Shown here piece by piece: positions 56,378 through 64,000 of a DNA stretch of 64,000 bases. The number at the start of each line of letters is the position of its first letter. Position 1 is the first letter of the stretch. The notes under the pieces were generated by a model. It did not search any database, was not told the DNA's origin, and worked only from the letters and a program-made list of their open reading frames with translations. The position numbers and the translations under genes were made by a program. The DNA comes from Thiothrix unzii (lineage in GTDB: Bacteria; Pseudomonadota; Gammaproteobacteria; Thiotrichales; Thiotrichaceae), in assembly GCF_017901175.1 (NCBI RefSeq), contig NZ_CP072793.1:62001-126000 (forward strand), in the 5' to 3' direction.

Positions 56378-56896
56378 ATGCTCAAAACGCGCTACTGGAT
56401 AGCGTTAACCCTGTTGAGTGTTGGCGCGTTGGGTGGGTTGCTGCCTGAAACCCCGACGATTCCGGTGCAGGGCGCGACTACCCGCGATTGGCATCCGCAA
56501 TCGTTTTGGTATTACCCGTGGGGGCGTTCCGGCACACACAAAGGCATCGACATTTTCGCGCAGGAAGGCACGCCCGTGCTGGCGGCTACCCACGGTTTGG
56601 TGGTGCATACCGGGGTCGATAGTTTGGGCGGCAATATTGTGCTGGTGCTGGGTGGTAAGTGGCGGCTGCATTATTACGCGCATTTGCAAGACATTGACAC
56701 GCAAGCGTGGCACTGGGTCAAGGCGGGGGAACGGATTGGCACGGTGGGTACGTCGGGCAATGCCGTGGGCAAACCACCGCACTTACATTACGCAATCCGC
56801 ACGCCGTATCCGCAGCCGTGGCTGTATGATGCGGGTGTGCCGCAGGCGTGGAATAAACTGTTTTTTGTTGATCCAAATCGGTGGCTGTCGCGGTAG
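56378..56896 (+). CDS. M23 family metallopeptidase
   Basis: A 172-residue periplasmic or secreted protein with a signal-anchor segment (residues 7-22) and a LytM/M23 domain. The zinc ligands are in HKGIDIFAQEGTPV (His and Asp) and HLHYAIR (last His). A further active-site His is in LHYYAHLQ. Members cut peptide crosslinks in peptidoglycan or act as regulators. The motif is complete, so it is likely active. Confidence 0.93.
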   Translation: MLKTRYWIALTLLSVGALGGLLPETPTIPVQGATTRDWHPQSFWYYPWGRSGTHKGIDIFAQEGTPVLAATHGLVVHTGVDSLGGNIVLVLGGKWRLHYYAHLQDIDTQAWHWVKAGERIGTVGTSGNAVGKPPHLHYAIRTPYPQPWLYDAGVPQAWNKLFFVDPNRWLSR

Positions 56897-57000
56897 GGTT
56901 GAATATTTTGGTTTGGCACTATAGTTTTGCATGAAAAATTTTTAGTTGACTGATTTTTATTGAGTTAATTTGTTAAAACTCGTGATAGTGCTTTCCGAAA

Positions 57001-57043
57001 CTCGTATTAAGGTCTACTATTTCTCGTATTAAGGCGATGAGAG
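57001..57043. repeat. Direct repeats upstream of the DUF4143 ATPase
   Basis: CTCGTATTAAGG occurs at 57001-57012 and 57023-57034, 22 bp apart (about two helical turns). The second continues into CGATGAGAG. A closely similar sequence lies beyond the other end of the island (62180-62199). Confidence 0.6.
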
Positions 57044-57049
57044 ATCTGC

Positions 57050-58324
57050 ATGTATCAACGTAATAGCACCCCCTTGCTGCTGGACTTACTGGCAGAATTC
57101 AGGATTCTTTACCTCACAGGGCCACGTCAGGCAGGCAAAACCACGATTGCCAAGTCCATCGCTGCCGAACGTGGAATGCAATATTTGTCGCTGGATGAGG
57201 AAGGTGTATTGGCGGCGGCACGCAATGATCCCCACGGTTTCATTCAATCGTTTGCCGGGCAGAACTTGGTGCTGGATGAATTTCAGTACGCACCCGAACT
57301 CACTTCTGCGATTAAACGGGTATCTGATAATTTACCGCCGGGGCAGAAAGGCAAATTCCTGTTGACGGGTTCAGCGGATATTTTCAGTTCAGCTCGCACT
57401 CAAGAAGCCTTGCCGGGACACATGGCACGAGTGGAATTGTGGCCGCTTTCCATCACTGAAATCCGGGGTAGCCGTTTCAACCTGATCGACTATTTGCTGG
57501 CAGGTGACTTTTCTTACCAACAAGCATTACCCGAACTGGGGCGCGAACAACTCGCGCAAATCCTGCTAGATGGTGGCTACCCGGAAGTGCAAAGCAAAAG
57601 CGCACGCGGCAAATCCATCTGGTTCAAATCGTACATACAGGGGCGTTTGTTCAAGGATTTTGAAACGCTGTACGCAGCGCGGGGGGAATACCATGCCAAA
57701 CTGCAAGCCTTGATCCCTTACCTCGCGGGTTTGAGCGGCAATCTGCTGAAATATGCCAGTGTTGCCAACGATTTGGCGCAAAACGATCAAGTCATCAGAT
57801 CCTATATCGAAGCGTTGGAATGGATGTTTATCATCAAGCGTATTTCCCCGTTTGTGAAAAACAGTGCCAAACGTGAAACCGTGGGAATGCCGAAGCTGCA
57901 CATGGTGGATACCGGGCTAGCTTGCCATTTGCTCGGTATTAAGACAGCGCGGCAACTGGCGACTTCCGCCATTTTTGGCAATCTGCTGGAAAGCTTTATC
58001 GTGATGGAATGCTTCAAGCACATGGGCTGGGCGGAAGAGGAAGTTGGCGTTTACCACTTCCGTGACACCAGCAAAAACGAGGTAGATATTGTGCTGGAAC
58101 GCAGTGGCGGCAAGCTGATTGGGATTGAAATCAAGGCTTCGGCATCGGTGGGTGAGGCGGATTTTAAGGGGCTGGTGCAGTTGGCGGAGTTTGTGGGGGA
58201 TAGGTTGGAAGCGGGGTTGGTGTTTTACAGTGGGGAGCGGGTGTTGCCGTTTCGGGTTGGGGGACAGCAGTTTTTTGCTGTGCCGATCAGTTTGTTGCTT
58301 GCGGAAGTTGTCAATGCCGACTGA
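57050..58324 (+). CDS. AAA+ ATPase with DUF4143 domain
   Basis: A 424-residue P-loop protein. Walker A is LTGPRQAGKTTIAKS near residues 22-31, Walker B QNLVLDEFQYAPEL near 70-80 and the sensor strand KFLLTGSADIFSS. The DUF4143 part includes ILLDGGYPEVQSK. The C-terminus has a PD-(D/E)XK-like core: NEVDIVLER, then GIEIKASASVG. It overlaps the 127-residue downstream gene by 11 bp. The role is unknown; the family often accompanies toxin-antitoxin and defence genes, and the upstream direct repeats may be its operator. Confidence 0.9.
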   Translation: MYQRNSTPLLLDLLAEFRILYLTGPRQAGKTTIAKSIAAERGMQYLSLDEEGVLAAARNDPHGFIQSFAGQNLVLDEFQYAPELTSAIKRVSDNLPPGQKGKFLLTGSADIFSSARTQEALPGHMARVELWPLSITEIRGSRFNLIDYLLAGDFSYQQALPELGREQLAQILLDGGYPEVQSKSARGKSIWFKSYIQGRLFKDFETLYAARGEYHAKLQALIPYLAGLSGNLLKYASVANDLAQNDQVIRSYIEALEWMFIIKRISPFVKNSAKRETVGMPKLHMVDTGLACHLLGIKTARQLATSAIFGNLLESFIVMECFKHMGWAEEEVGVYHFRDTSKNEVDIVLERSGGKLIGIEIKASASVGEADFKGLVQLAEFVGDRLEAGLVFYSGERVLPFRVGGQQFFAVPISLLLAEVVNAD

Positions 58325-58697
58325 TGTCCACACCGCTTTCGAGCGTTTAGTCACACACGACTTTGACCAAGCCTCGCTGGAGGATGTCAAGACCGTGGCG
58401 TTAGGACTTTGGTATCAGGATTTCATCCCCGACTTCACACAATTACCCGTAACCAACCTGCAATCCCAACTCCGTGCTGGCTATTTGGTTGACCGCCTAT
58501 TGCGCTATAACTGTGTATCGGATGAGCGTAAAAAAACCCTGTTTGCGAATGTGACAGCCCTCAAGACACACCTTAAACCGGCAGTCAGCACCAAACCGAA
58601 TGTTGAACCACTAGCCAAAAATTGGGGGCTGGATCAGGACTTGAAGCGGCTTGCCAAAGAACTGCTGCCTTACCAAACCCGCCATTACCAGCGATAA
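58314..58697 (+). CDS. Small protein coupled to the DUF4143 ATPase
   Basis: A 127-residue soluble protein (MPTDVHTAFERLVTHDFDQASLEDVKTVALGLWYQDF...) that I do not recognise. It is rich in helices and ends in a basic stretch (LKRLAKELLPYQTRHYQR). The start at 58314 overlaps the ATPase gene by 11 bp, so the two are probably made together. The same frame is open upstream, but there it is only a shadow of the ATPase gene. Confidence 0.7.
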   Translation: MPTDVHTAFERLVTHDFDQASLEDVKTVALGLWYQDFIPDFTQLPVTNLQSQLRAGYLVDRLLRYNCVSDERKKTLFANVTALKTHLKPAVSTKPNVEPLAKNWGLDQDLKRLAKELLPYQTRHYQR

Positions 58698-58789
58698 ATC
58701 GCAACATTAGTGCATCCGCTTGGGCAGTGTTTGCCCGCCTCCAGCATTCCGGTTACTATCCAGTCATCATCCCTTATGCTTGACTAACC

Positions 58790-61700
58790 ATGTCTATGAC
58801 TCCGCTGGAAATCGCCCTGCAACGCATCGAAGAATGCCGCCGTACCCGTGCGCCCGAACTGGATTTGGGTGGGCTTGGACTGGCAGAAATACCGGGAGAG
58901 GTGTTTGAGTTGACATGGCTGGAAAAACTGGATGTGTCGGGGGATAGAGAATATTGGGAATGGGGAAATATCCGGGAGATCCCTGCTGAGATTGGGCAAC
59001 TCACTGCACTGAGAGAATTCGATTGCACGCTCAACCAGATCAGTGACCTGTCGCCGCTGCGTGATTTGCCCGCGTTGCAAATGCTTTACTGTGGCTATAA
59101 CCAGATCAGTGACCTGTCGCCGCTGCGTGATTTGCCTGCGTTGCAAACGCTATACTGTAGCTCTAACCAGATCATTGACCTGTCGCCGCTGCGCGATTTG
59201 CCCGCGTTGCAAACGCTATCCTGTAGCGTTAACCAGATCAGTGACCTGTCGCCGCTGCGTGATTTGCCCACGTTGCAAACACTAAAGTGCAACTCTAACC
59301 AGATCATTGACCTGTCGCCGCTGCGTGATTTGCCCGCGTTGCAAGAACTATCCTGTAACTCTAACCAGATCATTGACCTGTCGCCGCTGCGTGATTTGCC
59401 CACGTTGCAAGAACTATCCTGTAACTCTAACCAGATCATTGACCTGTCGCCGCTGCGCGATTTGCCCGCGTTGCAAACGCTATCCTGTAGCTCTAACCAG
59501 ATTAGTGACCTTTCACCATTGTGCGATTTACCCGCGTTGCAATGGCTATCCTGTAACTCTAACCAGATCAGTGACCTTTCGCCGCTGCGTGATTCGCCCG
59601 CGTTGCAAACGCTAGACTGTAGCACTAACCAGATCAGTGACCTATCGCCGCTGCGTGATTTGCCCGCGTTGCAAACGCTATTTTGTCGCTCTAACCAGAT
59701 CATTGATCTATCGCCGCTACGTGGCTTGCCCGCGTTACAAGGGTTTTATTGTCACGATAACCAAATCATTGACCTGTCGCCGCTGCGTGATTTGTCCGCA
59801 TTGCAAACACTAGAGTGTAGCTCTAACCAGATCATTGACCTGTCGCCGCTGCGCGATTTGCCCGCGTTGCAAACGCTAGACTGTAGCACTAACCAGATCA
59901 GTGACCTATCGCCGCTGCGTGATTTGCCCACGTTGCAAACACTAAAGTGCAACTCTAACCAGATCATTGACCTGTCGCCGCTGCGCGATTTGCCCGCGTT
60001 GCAAACGCTAGACTGTAGCACTAACCAGATCAGTGACCTATCGCCGCTGCGCGATTTGCCCGCGTTGCAAAAACTTACTTGTGGGGCTAATGAAGTCAAT
60101 GACCTTTCTGTGATTGATGACTTGCTGTTGTCGGATCAGCTACAAAAATTTTCTTTTCATGACAGCCCTAAATCCGGCATTCCATCTGCATTGTTGGGTA
60201 GTTATCACGCTAACAACTGTCTCGAAAATATTAAACACTACCGCCAAGCCATCCTCTCGCACGGCTCAGTGACGCAAAAGCAACTTAAAATCCAGCTAGT
60301 CGGCAACGGGCGGGTTGGTAAAACCACGCTGGCAATTGCGTTGGAAACAGGCAAACCCGTTGAAAAGGATTGTGCCTCAACGCATGGGATTACGATTAAC
60401 ACCATTCTCTTTCCGATGGATAGTGGAGACACCATCAGCTTGAACGTATGGGATTTTGGTGGGCAAGAAATTTATCACGCCACCCACCGTTTATTCTTGT
60501 CGCGTGACTGCCTGTATTTGTTGCTATGGGCAGAGGAAACCGAAGAGAACGTCCAAGAAATTCGTCATTCCGTCAATTACTGGTTGGAGGCGATTCACGA
60601 TTTGGGGGGGAACAGCCCCGTTATTATAATCAAAAATCAGATAGATCGAGCCAAGAACAAATCTCCCGTGCCACCGGAGTTGGCTATGGAAGAGCTTGAA
60701 CAAGATTATAAGTTCGTCGGTATATCAGCCAAAAAATACGAAGGCATCCGTCAACTGCGCGGTATGATTGAAGACTTCCTGCACGACCCAAAACTGCAAG
60801 TTCGTGTCGAATTACCAAACACATGGGTGGCTGTTCAGGAGCAACTGGAAGCACTGAAAACCACCGAAAAGAGCATCGCTTTTTCTCGTTTCCGCGACCT
60901 GTGCATAGTGGCAGGTATTGACTACGTGGATTGGTTTGTGGATTACCTGCATAAAATTGGTGTACTGTTTTATCAAAAGAATACCTTCCAAGATCAGGTG
61001 ATCCTTGACCAAAACTGGGTGATTGATGCGGCTTACCGCGTGTTTGACCCCAAAGGTTTCCGTGAAGACATTCAAGACAAGCATGGTAAATTTAAAGGCA
61101 AATTTACTCGCTTTATTTGGTCGAAAGTGGATGATGTGGAACGGCAAATTTACCTCGATTTCATGCGCAATTGTGGCATTTGTTATGAACCACAGTATCG
61201 CGATAATCAAAATAAAGAAATTCCCTTTGCCGAGCGTGAATTCATCATCCCCGCGTTATTGCCACCGGAGAGTAAAACGCAAAAAGCACGGCGTGAGCAG
61301 TCACAAGCGGATGATTGGTTACTGGTGGTGGATTATCCCTTCCTTCACCGTAGCATTATTGAACGCCTGATTTTGCGTTTGGGCGAAACTTACGACAGTG
61401 AGGTCTGGCGAACAGGCGTTTTCTGCGAAACAGAATTCGGGGAGGTGTTATTACACTGTGAACCAGCGACACCAAATTGTAAGACTTCCAACGCGGGGCA
61501 ATTGCAGTTTTACATCCGGGCGAATCAGCAACCTCATAAGTTCGTTCAGGTGCTGCGCAAGTTGGTGAAGGAAATCAGTCCACAACCGCCACGTTACAAG
61601 GAATATTTACAGCAAGGGCAAAAAGTACGCGAGGAACTCCCGCCATTTGCTGAAGGGGAAGCGGATACAATCCGCTCGCGCCTCGATGTGATTGAACCTG

Positions 61701-62170
61701 ACACAACCGTCAAGCTTTTCATTTCTTATTCACGCAAGGATTATGAGCATAAGCTCATCCTAGAAAGACACCTGCGCCTGATCCAGTCCGCGCTCAAGCA
61801 GCGGGTTAAACTCGAAGTTTGGAGTGATAACAGAATGCAGGCTGGTGACAGTGTAAATGAACAAATCCTGCCCGAATTGCACCGTGCCGATTTGATTGTG
61901 TTGTTGGTCAGCCCTGATTTTCTCGACCCGGAGCGTTACAGCCATCGTGTTGAGCTACCGATTGCCTTGGAACGCCACGAGCAAGAAGGCATTCCCGTTA
62001 TCCCCGTGCTTGTCCGTCATACGGCTTATTGGCACGAAACCTTGGGAAATTTGACCGTCGCCACCAACGAAAATGCGGATTCCTTGGAAGATTGGTCTTC
62101 CCCCGGCAAATTCTGGGGCAGCGTCGAAACAGGCATCCGTAAGCAAGTCGAAAAGCTGGGAAAATGCTAG
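58790..62170 (+). CDS. LRR-ROCO-TIR protein
   Basis: A protein of 1126 residues. An N-terminal helix (residues 5-20) and two irregular LRR are followed by sixteen 22-residue LRR (82-433, consensus NQI-DLSPLRDLPALQTL-C). Then comes a Roc GTPase with P-loop GNGRVGKTTLA near 505, G3 DFGGQE near 555 and G4 NQID near 617; a COR domain (KIGVLFYQKNTFQDQVILDQNWVIDAAYRV, 720-760); and a TIR domain from about 970 (KLFISYSRKDYEHKLILERHLR, ADLIVLLVSPDFLDPE). The TIR holds the Glu in VELPIALERHEQ found at this place in NAD-cleaving TIRs. Together these suggest a sensor (LRR) that switches a GTPase dimer and activates a TIR effector. A role in phage defence is an inference. Confidence 0.92.
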   Translation: MSMTPLEIALQRIEECRRTRAPELDLGGLGLAEIPGEVFELTWLEKLDVSGDREYWEWGNIREIPAEIGQLTALREFDCTLNQISDLSPLRDLPALQMLYCGYNQISDLSPLRDLPALQTLYCSSNQIIDLSPLRDLPALQTLSCSVNQISDLSPLRDLPTLQTLKCNSNQIIDLSPLRDLPALQELSCNSNQIIDLSPLRDLPTLQELSCNSNQIIDLSPLRDLPALQTLSCSSNQISDLSPLCDLPALQWLSCNSNQISDLSPLRDSPALQTLDCSTNQISDLSPLRDLPALQTLFCRSNQIIDLSPLRGLPALQGFYCHDNQIIDLSPLRDLSALQTLECSSNQIIDLSPLRDLPALQTLDCSTNQISDLSPLRDLPTLQTLKCNSNQIIDLSPLRDLPALQTLDCSTNQISDLSPLRDLPALQKLTCGANEVNDLSVIDDLLLSDQLQKFSFHDSPKSGIPSALLGSYHANNCLENIKHYRQAILSHGSVTQKQLKIQLVGNGRVGKTTLAIALETGKPVEKDCASTHGITINTILFPMDSGDTISLNVWDFGGQEIYHATHRLFLSRDCLYLLLWAEETEENVQEIRHSVNYWLEAIHDLGGNSPVIIIKNQIDRAKNKSPVPPELAMEELEQDYKFVGISAKKYEGIRQLRGMIEDFLHDPKLQVRVELPNTWVAVQEQLEALKTTEKSIAFSRFRDLCIVAGIDYVDWFVDYLHKIGVLFYQKNTFQDQVILDQNWVIDAAYRVFDPKGFREDIQDKHGKFKGKFTRFIWSKVDDVERQIYLDFMRNCGICYEPQYRDNQNKEIPFAEREFIIPALLPPESKTQKARREQSQADDWLLVVDYPFLHRSIIERLILRLGETYDSEVWRTGVFCETEFGEVLLHCEPATPNCKTSNAGQLQFYIRANQQPHKFVQVLRKLVKEISPQPPRYKEYLQQGQKVREELPPFAEGEADTIRSRLDVIEPDTTVKLFISYSRKDYEHKLILERHLRLIQSALKQRVKLEVWSDNRMQAGDSVNEQILPELHRADLIVLLVSPDFLDPERYSHRVELPIALERHEQEGIPVIPVLVRHTAYWHETLGNLTVATNENADSLEDWSSPGKFWGSVETGIRKQVEKLGKC
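59033..60088 (+). repeat. Sixteen 66-bp tandem repeats encoding LRR
   Basis: Each unit begins AACCAGATCA(G/T)TGACCT and is near-identical to the others at the DNA level. Variation is mostly at the Ser/Ile codon after NQI, at an Ala/Thr codon, and in the four codons around the LRR Cys. The unit pair at about 59231-59318 (PTLQTLKCNS) is nearly repeated at about 59891-59978, a sign of unequal exchange or gene conversion. A degenerate seventeenth unit follows from 60089. Confidence 0.93.
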
Positions 62171-62179
62171 GATGCTTGT

Positions 62180-62199
62180 CTCGTATTAACGATGACGAG
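62180..62199. repeat. Copy of the CTCGTATTAA motif after the LRR-ROCO-TIR gene
   Basis: CTCGTATTAACGATGACGAG, 9 bp past the stop codon. It is similar to the sequence at 57023-57043, and its ends form a 5-bp inverted repeat (CTCGT/ACGAG). Confidence 0.5.
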
Positions 62200-62282
62200 A
62201 ATAGTGTTGGAGCTGAACTTTCCCCATCGCGTCTTCCTCTAACTTACACCATCACTATGACCCTAAGAACGAGGAACCCACC

Positions 62283-62813
62283 ATGAAACTGCTAATCGCT
62301 GCTTTGTTAACCGCTGCATCCCTCAGTATTTGTGCCGCCCCGTCAGTCATCGCGGGTGACAAGCCGGTGTCACCGACTAAGCCCATCGTGAAAAATCCGT
62401 TGGCGGAGGCGGATCGTCAATTGAAAGCCGCTGAAGCAAAGTGGAAGAAAAAACGCCCGGAACATTACAGCTACACCCTGCAACGCTCTTGTTTCTGCGC
62501 CCCGGATTACCGCAAGCCGATAGAAATCCGGGTGTTCCGTGGCAAGGTGCAGCAAGCCAGTTTGTTACCAGAAGGCACGCCACTTCCCGCCGAGCGCAAG
62601 GCAGAAGCGTTGCCGGTTGAGGGTTTGTTTCGCATGATCCGCGAAGCGATTGTTAATAAATCGGCGAGCGTGACGGTGAAATACAACGCGACTTACGGCT
62701 ATCCGACCAGCATCAGTATCGACCGTGACCGGATGATGGCGGATGAAGAAGTGTATCTTTCCGCCAGCAATTTCAAGATTGCCAGCGGTTTGAAACCTAA
62801 ACAGCAAAAATAA
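62283..62813 (+). CDS. DUF6174-like periplasmic protein
   Basis: A 176-residue protein with a signal peptide (residues 1-24, cleavage likely after SVIAG or CAAPS). The mature part has LKAAEAKWKKKRPEHYSYTLQRSCFCAPDYRKPIEIRVFRGKV, the DUF6174 pattern with a CFC motif, then ISIDRDRMMADEEVYLSASNFKI. The function of the family is not known. Outer or periplasmic location is inferred from the signal peptide. Confidence 0.82.
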   Translation: MKLLIAALLTAASLSICAAPSVIAGDKPVSPTKPIVKNPLAEADRQLKAAEAKWKKKRPEHYSYTLQRSCFCAPDYRKPIEIRVFRGKVQQASLLPEGTPLPAERKAEALPVEGLFRMIREAIVNKSASVTVKYNATYGYPTSISIDRDRMMADEEVYLSASNFKIASGLKPKQQK

Positions 62814-62875
62814 GACAATACGTTTGCAAACCGGGCAATAAGCGCGAAAATGCTGATTTCATCTTGGGATTTGCC

Positions 62876-63712
62876 ATGTTTACCATTAGCAGCCTGCACA
62901 TTTACCCGGTCAAATCGCTGCAAGGCATCGCTTTGAGTGACGCGGTTTTGACCATGCAAGGGTTGGCGTTTGATCGTCAGTGGATGTTGGTTGATGCCGC
63001 CGGAAAGTTTGTGACCCAGCGACAAATGCCTGCATTGGCGCGGATCAGCACGCGCTTAACCGCTGAGTGTTTGGTGTTGGAACACGCTGGATTGCCGCCG
63101 TTGTCGATTCCGTTAGTTCCGATGCCTGATAATCGTTGCGCGGTGACGGTGTGGCGCGATACCTGTATGGGTTGTGACGAGGGCGCGGCGGCTTCGCATT
63201 GGTTGACGCAAGCGGTAGGGCAGTGGCAGGGCGGCGACCTACGTTTGGTGCGCTTTGCCCCTGAAGGCGTGCGCCCGGTTGACCCCGCGTACATGGATGG
63301 CGATAGTGCGGATACCGCGTTTTCCGATGGCTACCCGTTTTTGATTGTATCCGAGGCTTCGCTGGCGGCGGTGAATGTGCAATTGCTTGCCAATGGCGCG
63401 GAGGCTGTGCCGATGGCGCGTTTTCGCCCTAATATCGTCCTTAGCGGGATGAGTGCGTTCGGGGAAAATGACTGCAAAACATTTACCGCCACTGATGCCA
63501 GCTACCGTTTCACGCTTCGCAAGCCTTGCCAACGCTGCAAAACCACTACTGTCGATCAGCGCACAGGGGTGATTGCCAACCCGAAAGAGCCGTTACGCAC
63601 GTTGACCGCGATGAACCCTTACCCGCATTTGAGCGGCGCGTATTTTGGGCAGAATGCCACGTTGACGCTAGGGCATGGGGTGGTGATTAAGGTCGGAGAT
63701 CAAGTGCAATGA
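62876..63712 (+). CDS. MOSC-domain molybdenum cofactor protein (mARC/YcbX-like)
   Basis: A 278-residue protein with the MOSC N-terminal beta-barrel (ISSLHIYPVKSLQGI, FDRQWMLVDAAGKFVTQRQMPALARI) and a MOSC domain (DGYPFLIVSEASL, RFRPNIVLSG, LRKPCQRCKTTTVDQRTG). The Cys in KPCQRC is placed as the molybdenum-ligand Cys of mARC/YcbX enzymes, which reduce N-hydroxylated compounds. YcbX has an added C-terminal ferredoxin, absent here. The Met at 62876 is preferred over one 12 bases upstream. Its stop overlaps the next gene's ATG by 4 bp. Confidence 0.9.
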   Translation: MFTISSLHIYPVKSLQGIALSDAVLTMQGLAFDRQWMLVDAAGKFVTQRQMPALARISTRLTAECLVLEHAGLPPLSIPLVPMPDNRCAVTVWRDTCMGCDEGAAASHWLTQAVGQWQGGDLRLVRFAPEGVRPVDPAYMDGDSADTAFSDGYPFLIVSEASLAAVNVQLLANGAEAVPMARFRPNIVLSGMSAFGENDCKTFTATDASYRFTLRKPCQRCKTTTVDQRTGVIANPKEPLRTLTAMNPYPHLSGAYFGQNATLTLGHGVVIKVGDQVQ

Positions 63713-64000
63713 CCCCAGCCATCAACCTCGCCAAAAAAGCCAAGATCGCCTTCAAGGTACACGAATACACCCACGACCCGGACAACGCCGCCTACGGTTT
63801 GGAAGCCGCCGAAAAACTAGGGCTTCCCCCCACGCAAGTCTTCAAAACGCTGGTGGTGAGTCTTGATGGCAAAGAACTCGCCGTCGGTATCGTGCCAGTC
63901 GCCGCGATGCTCAGCATGAAGCACCTTGCCAAAGCCGCCCACGCCAAAAAAGCTGACATGGCAGACAAAGCATTGGTTGCCCGCACTACGGGTTACGTAC
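63709..64000 (+). CDS. ybaK: YbaK/EbsC-type aminoacyl-tRNA deacylase, 3' end outside the window
   Basis: The first 97 codons are present. The sequence MTPAINLAKKAKIAFKVHEY, then VFKTLVVSLDGKELAVGIVPV and MKHLAKAAHAKKADMADK match the YbaK/EbsC family, which removes Cys from wrongly charged tRNA-Pro. The usual length is about 155-160 residues, so the rest lies past the right edge. It starts in a 4-bp overlap with the MOSC gene. Confidence 0.9.
   Translation, partial: MTPAINLAKKAKIAFKVHEYTHDPDNAAYGLEAAEKLGLPPTQVFKTLVVSLDGKELAVGIVPVAAMLSMKHLAKAAHAKKADMADKALVARTTGYV

Noticed and set aside
59095-60099. Minus-strand frames over the LRR repeats
   Set aside because: They are periodic shadows of the 66-bp repeats with no start context and are interrupted where the repeats end.

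Overview
The window looks like a chromosomal segment of a gammaproteobacterium. The mix of genes (a combined Rnf and pyruvate:ferredoxin oxidoreductase operon, GlnE, RNase PH/RdgB/GmhB/PlsC, TypA, PurE/PurK/PurC, a lone GspC, many toxin-antitoxin and STAND genes, abundant short G/C-rich palindromes) suggests a sulfur-oxidising Thiotrichales bacterium such as Thiothrix. That is an inference from gene content, not a database match.

Layout. 1-1.9 kb: the start of a response regulator, a DUF302 gene and a LysE exporter. 1.9-8.0 kb: an accessory island with an AAA/DUF4143 ATPase, two PIN toxin-antitoxin pairs and a large lipase-STAND-TPR protein. 8.0-19.5 kb: one minus-strand operon, rnfB-nifJ-rnfC-rnfD-rnfG-rnfE-rnfA-(66-aa Cys-rich membrane protein)-ferredoxin reductase, behind a promoter with a well-placed FNR-type site. 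19.6-22.7 kb: glnE and a BLUF photoreceptor. 22.7-31.3 kb: a second accessory island with an AbiEii-like nucleotidyltransferase pair, a UPF0175/PIN pair and a large nuclease-STAND gene cut in two by an IS630-family element. A second, nearly identical copy of that element sits at the stop codon of dld.

31.3-39.6 kb: lactate utilisation, with dld and lldP on the minus strand and lldR-lutA-lutB-lutC on the plus strand. A different IS lies in the control region between them, separating candidate LldR operators. 39.7-50.4 kb: mostly housekeeping genes (hybrid kinase, rph-rdgB-gmhB-plsC, fic, truncated haemoglobin, typA, an RsmC-like methyltransferase, purK). 50.4-56.9 kb: a 7TMR hybrid kinase between purK and purE, then purC, a sugar epimerase, gspC and an M23 peptidase. 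57.0-62.2 kb: a third accessory island with a DUF4143 ATPase, a small partner and an LRR-ROCO-TIR protein whose LRRs are encoded by sixteen 66-bp DNA repeats. The end holds a DUF6174 protein, a MOSC protein and the start of a YbaK/EbsC deacylase.

How the parts connect. In the energy operon, pyruvate oxidation (NifJ), the ion-translocating ferredoxin:NAD oxidoreductase (Rnf) and a ferredoxin-NADP reductase are co-transcribed, so electrons can be exchanged between pyruvate, ferredoxin, NAD(H), NADP(H) and the membrane potential. The lactate cluster feeds pyruvate into the same node. The three accessory islands each carry a large P-loop immune-type protein with a different effector: a lipase, a PD-(D/E)XK nuclease and a TIR domain.
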